Assembly: GCA_964200075.2 (NCBI GenBank)
Contig: CAXNAA020000174.1
Span: 1 to 25,201 of the forward strand
Direction: 5' to 3'
Source of the DNA: Sphacelaria rigidula
Taxonomy: Eukaryota > Phaeophyceae > Sphacelariales
DNA length: 25,201 nt
The notes under the pieces: generated by a model
Told to the model about the DNA's origin: nothing
The model's input: the letters and a program-made list of their open reading frames with translations, nothing else
Database searches by the model: none
Part shown: positions 21,501 through 25,201 of the stretch, in pieces
Layout: each line of letters starts with the position of its first letter
Position numbering within the stretch: position 1 is the stretch's first letter
Made by a program: the position numbers and the translations under genes

Positions 21501-24500
21501 TATCTGTAATACATTGCAGCAATGTCGTTAGCTTTGTGTACCCCCCTTCCCACTGATTGCCAGCCTGGTCCGTGGAAAACCCGGCTTGCGCCCGGCTTTG
21601 TAGGAATGGGATGTCAATGATCTTATAAATACAGAGTACAAAATTACGAGTACCCCTTCCCCCCCCCCTCCCCGCTCCTCCCTTTTGAGGGTTGGCATCG
21701 GTTGGCAACGACGCTGTCGAATACGCCGCTCTCTGCGTGAGCTAGGCACCAGGCCATCGTTCTTTTTGACGCCTGGGTTTTTATGCGGTATCCATGATGG
21801 CCGAGCTATATCATATTGTGCGGAGTGGGAGAACCCAAACACCGCGCAAAAGGGGATGGTTGTACTACGTAGTGTTCATATGATGAGATATCCATGAGGC
21901 AGTGTGTCACTCATGGCTGTTTCTGAAAGTGACTATACCGGAGCAGCAACTGATTGTAGGTTGTCATCCATATGCAAGATAATCATTACGCTTCGGGCCG
22001 AACAATCTTGGCAGGATGTAGCTCACCCTTCATACGACTCGCCGAACGCATCACGGCACTCCGCGCTTGATGATTGCGAGCCTGGCCCGGCGCAGACCCG
22101 GGGTGCTCCGTCCCGGCTTTGTAGGGATGCGAGGTTAATCCTCCTCCGCCACCCTGCGTCGGCCGCCCGTCGTATCTGCCGTTGCGGTCCGTGTATCGAT
22201 ACGCGTTGTTTGATCCATTTTTCTCACGATGTCTCGCTCACTGGCCCACCCTCTCTGCAATTACCTGTTCCAGCACTGCGATGATGAGTACCACACGTAC
22301 TGCCTAAACCCGCCGTTGGCTGAGGTGCCAAAAGGCAAATGGTACTGCGACAACTGCAAGGCGAAAGGCTTGGATGTTGCAGACGGGAGCAAGGGACCGC
22401 GCAGCGGTGGAGGGGGCCGAGCAGCGGCGAAGCCATCTGCTCCAAAGGCTGCGGTGGCGGCAGCAATGACTGCCACGCGCGTTTCACCTCGGGCTGCGGC
22501 GGCGGCGGCGAAGGCAAGTAGCGCCGCGGGAGGTAGCTCTCTAATTGGTGCCACGGCAGGACCCGTGAGGACGGATGCCCCAGTCGCAACATCGGTAGTA
22601 ACGACGAGAGCAGCAGTTGGAGGCGGAGGCGGCTTTTCAGGGACAGGCAATGTCGCTACAGTGGGCGGTGCTTTGTCGCAGGATGGGCAAAATATCAAGC
22701 GACAGCCGGGGGGTGTTGCCTCCCCGCACGCGAAGCCTTCTCGACAAGGGAGAGGATCGGCGGCGTCAGCTTCGCCAGGGGCACCGAAGAATCTCCCATG
22801 GTCGAGTATGCCGGACGGCGGTCTCGTGCCTGAACTAGCTAGGACGCGCATGGCCAGCCGGCCGCCGGTAGGAGACAACCGGAGGGGGGGCGAAGGACGA
22901 GGTGGTCGTGCCCCCACCCATGGAGTTCCACAGCGTGTGCGCGGTCGAGCGAATGGAGAGAGGGTTACGGAAGAAGGTTCTGGAGCCAGGGGTGGCGGCG
23001 TTGAAGGATCCAGATCGAGTAATGGCGCGGCTACGGGAGCAGTGACGCCCGGGAGGGGGGGCGGCGCTGGCCGTGGTGGTACTTCGTGTACTAGTGAACA
23101 ACCGCTGTCTCCAGGAGAGAATAAAAGAAAAAAGAAGAGGATAGAGGATCTTGTAATACCGGCGACAGCCCCGGGACCGGGGCTTACTGCGACGCCGATC
23201 AATGTTCCGGCATCGGCAACTTCAGCGCCTCCGGCGGCGGCATTACAAGCAGCGCAGGCAAGCACTGCTGAACCAGCCATGTTGCAGGCGACAGAAACTG
23301 TGGCTCCGGGAATGCAGGTTCAATCTGGCTCTTCCGTCGCACCGAACGCGTCATGCTTGCCTTACCCCGCGGATTCAATCCCTTCGCCGTCGTTGCCTGC
23401 GCCGCTTTCTTCCGCGGCGCTCCCGAGTGCCCCCTCCCCGGGAACCGTCCCCAGCTGTACAGCCGAGGCGGCCGCCACCACCTTCGCTGCCGCAACCGCG
23501 GGGTCGATGGCGCTTACTACCGACAACAAGAACAAGGCACGAGCGCGACCACGAAAAAAGAGGGCCAACGAGGGCGGCGGCGGCGGCGTGGGGGCCGCGG
23601 AGGAGGACCGCCGTGACGCGACCGCGCAGCAATCGGCGTCCATGGACCAGGAGACCTCGGTCTCATCTGGGGTGACGCCGTCCGGACACGAGAAAGGAAC
23701 CTCAAGCAAATCCACCGCCGTCGCGGCTGAGGCGACTGCTGTTATTCATCAATCACCGAAGCGAAACGACACCAAACCTGCCAGGAAGCAATCAAAGAAG
23801 AAGGGCTCTTCGGGCGGCGCTGGTGCCGGCGAGGGAGACGATGCAGTATCATCTGATGGGGCGCCGAAGGCGAAGCGACGGCGAGATAGTGCTCCGGGGG
23901 GGATTGGCCGAGGAGCGGGGGGGCGCGGCGGTAGTGGGTCGGGTGCCGCCGCGGGTGGGCGGACGGGGGGTGGCAGGCGAGGGGGGGGACAAGGGGGCAG
24001 GGGTAGCAGAGGTGGGCGAAGTCCCGGGATAAAGCCCCCAAGTGAAAACCTGTATAGCAGGCCAAGGTCACACCACCGAGCGCCGCCGTCACCGACTGCG
24101 GAGGGCGTCAACGGGCTGGAGCCGACTCGACGTTCGAGAAGGAAGGTATGTGCAATAGTTGGTGGCGAACTAATGTATGACGCGTGTTCATCGATTGGGG
24201 GGAAAGTCTTCCGTCTGTTGTCCTGCTCTCCAGAGCTCAAACGCTTTTTTATATGGCTGTGAGGAGTTACTTGACGTTGATCCGCTCCCTCCGCTCCAGC
24301 CTGGAGAACACTGGGTACAACAAAGTCGCGCTGGTGTAAGCTCTAAGAAATGATAGCGTCCCGCGTGATATTACATGCTCACGCATCACAACAGAACATG
24401 TAAATTGCGGGGTTTGCGACGTGGCCTGCAGCAGCTCCTCTCCAGCATGATGTGCGATACCTCTTGGACGATTTTCACAAGATGACTCACCTCAAGAAAT

Positions 24501-24967
24501 TCCGCGGTTCCCAAAATTCCGTTCACGACACCATATCTGCACCTTCGCCACCTACCCCAACACCACCGCGCGTGCTCCGGCTGACCTGCCCCCTCGATTC
24601 ATCAATTTGCTTTTTTTTTTATCGTGTTTTTTGCGCAAAACAGGTTGAACCGACATCAAGCCCTCCCTTGTCCGCCGAATCCGGTAATGTCCCACCAGAA
24701 GCGCAAACGCGGACGACGGAAGAGGAGGAGGCGGCAGCCTCGGAAGCAGCGGCAGCAGTGCAACCCCGACGGAAGTCAGTGGGTTCATCCGATGAAGCGG
24801 CCGCGGGGGGCGGCACGGGAGGCAAGGTGAAAGGAGCGGCGCAAAAGCAAAGTCGGGCCTGCATGGCGGCGGCGTCGGCGGTGTTGCAGCAGCTACACAC
24901 GCGTGTGCTCAGTGAGGAGGAGATGACCATGCTCGACAAGGTGGGGAAAGTGAAGGGTTTGATCTGA
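18341..24967 (+). CDS. PHD - AP2/ERF - UHRF1-type PHD chromatin/transcription regulator
   Basis: Predicted nuclear protein joining two histone-reading PHD fingers with an AP2/ERF DNA-binding domain. Exons are 18341-18509 (or to 18526), 19194 (or 19196)-19297, 20045-20249, 21070-21329, 22274-24145 and 24644-24967 (stop TGA). Phases agree at every junction, giving about 977 codons from 18341. Numbering from that point, PHD1 is at 6-47 (C6, C9, C18, C21, H26, C29, C44, C47), a helical linker at 57-91, AP2 at 94-152 (YRGVHW, then LGKFASADEAARCYDRH and AKLNFP) and an extended PHD at 213-274. Residues 276-870 are disordered and Ala/Gly/Pro/Ser/Arg-rich, with basic clusters (KRKKKR, RPRKKR, KAKRRR, RRSRRK) and an RGG box near the end. 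The last exon adds an acidic/Ala segment and LHTRVLSEEEMTMLDKVGKV. The 5' exon with the start codon was not found. The role at histones and DNA is inferred from domains only. Confidence 0.88.
18596..18645 (+). repeat. T-rich (CTTTTT) low-complexity run
   Basis: Imperfect TTTTTC units lie within intron DNA after the first PHD exon. Confidence 0.6.
18798..18818 (+). repeat. (TG)n microsatellite
   Basis: About ten TG units within the intron that follows the first PHD exon. Confidence 0.95.
19979..19998 (+). repeat. (AT)n microsatellite
   Basis: About ten AT units, 46 bases before the AP2 exon. They lie in the region where the branch point and 3' splice-site context would be. Confidence 0.95.
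20045..20249 (+). other. Exon encoding the AP2/ERF domain
   Basis: The exon is bounded by GTTGTGCATTGCAG and AG|GTGATG. It encodes about 68 residues with the YRGV start, a three-strand pattern, the helix signature SADEAARCYDRH and the closing KAKLNFP of plant-type AP2/ERF domains. The strand-1 segment is HWANNMFVV, without the RRRPWG typical of plant ERF proteins, so its DNA target cannot be predicted. Confidence 0.93.
20491..20530 (+). repeat. Compound (ATC)8(AAC)5 microsatellite
   Basis: Eight ATC units are followed directly by about five AAC units, in the intron after the AP2 exon. Confidence 0.95.
21070..22414 (+). other. UHRF1-type extended PHD finger, split by an intron
   Basis: Exon 21070-21329 ends in LALLCE and exon 22274 onward begins HCDDEYHTYC; together they give one finger. 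The cysteine pattern is C-x2-C, x8, C-x2-C-S-C-x2-C, then FGKQDP, then C-x2-C-x4-H-x2-C, and finally WYCDNC. UHRF1 has the same arrangement, a pre-PHD knuckle followed by a PHD, with GGRQDPDKQLMCDECD in the equivalent place. In UHRF1 this module reads unmodified H3R2. The intron is 944 nt (21330-22273). Confidence 0.9.
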
Positions 24968-25201
24968 CGTCTTTTCTTGGGTGTTGTATCCTGTTTCTGC
25001 TCATTGTTGTACGAGTTGTCTAGTTTTATTCGTGTGAATGTTCGGTCTGTGGCTGTATTTTCTCATTGCAATATTCATGAGAGGCATCCTTCTTCTACTT
25101 CATTCCAGGAGAACGTTGTGTATCGGTGCCAACATAATATACATCGATATAGCCGCGCCCCGGTGGTGTAATGGTCCGACTGTCGCCATTAGGGTGGAGA
25201 G
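24968..25201. other. 3' flank of the PHD-AP2 gene
   Basis: Probably 3' untranslated region at first. The last 45 bases contain a sequence like a tRNA 5' half (see findings). No AATAAA signal was seen. Confidence 0.4.

Noticed and set aside
22261-23280. Open frame of 339 codons on the minus strand
   Set aside because: It lies antisense to the large GC-rich exon of the PHD-AP2 gene. Its Pro/Ala/Ser composition is what the reverse of Gly/Ala/Arg-rich codons gives.
23749-24240. Open frame of 163 codons on the minus strand
   Set aside because: Antisense shadow of the RGG-rich part of the same exon.
24146-24262. Continuation of the large exon to the TGA ending at 24262
   Set aside because: A strong donor (GGAAG|GTATGT) closes the exon at 24145. 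The next exon at 24644 joins in phase and continues the same low-complexity style, while the read-through looks non-coding. Intron retention remains possible.
1-25201. CRISPR array, bacterial operon or plasmid features
   Set aside because: There are no regularly spaced direct repeats, no Shine-Dalgarno-led gene runs, and spliced eukaryotic genes are present.

Overview
The window reads as nuclear DNA of a eukaryote with intron-rich genes. A brown alga (Phaeophyceae) or another photosynthetic stramenopile fits best. The reasons are GT-AG introns of about 0.5-2.3 kb, GC-rich low-complexity exons set in AT-richer repeat-filled DNA, TTAGGG-like hexamers inside a dispersed repeat, and a chromatin-type protein that carries a plant-like AP2/ERF domain. 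The lineage is an inference; the gene calls do not depend on it.

Left part (1-7.3 kb). The first 2.4 kb is non-coding and holds one copy of a 1.1-kb diverged dispersed repeat (R1). The minus strand from 7289 to 2889 encodes 60S ribosomal protein eL43 (L37a). I reassembled it from four exons whose splice sites and phases all agree; exon 1 contributes only the start codon. A frame-broken arginine/serine-rich remnant lies tail-to-tail with it at about 2.4-2.86 kb.

Middle (7.3-18.3 kb). An orphan 108-codon ORF with coding-like composition sits at 8252-8578, divergent from eL43. The rest is repeat territory: a second R1 copy (11.06-12.15 kb), a degraded coding remnant on the minus strand (12.5-13.15 kb), a pair of diverged repeats with telomere-like hexamers (R3, 13.98-14.2 and 17.04-17.33 kb), and a 1,051-bp non-autonomous hAT-like element. 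That element has CAGGG termini, arrays of ACGTTAC-type motifs in both arms and an 8-bp target duplication matching at 7 of 8 positions. Several foldbacks and microsatellites are also present.

Right part (18.3-25.2 kb). One plus-strand gene runs from a first recognisable exon at 18341 to a stop at 24967. Its spliced product has, in order, a CHD4/AIRE-type PHD finger, a short helical linker, an AP2/ERF DNA-binding domain, a UHRF1-type extended PHD finger split by an intron, about 600 residues of disordered Ala/Gly/Pro/Ser/Arg-rich sequence with several basic nuclear-localisation-like clusters and an RGG box, and a short C-terminal domain. A histone reader, a sequence-specific DNA binder and a second histone reader in one chain suggest a chromatin-targeting transcription regulator. 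This gene is the most interesting content of the window. Its 5' exon(s) with the start codon were not found.
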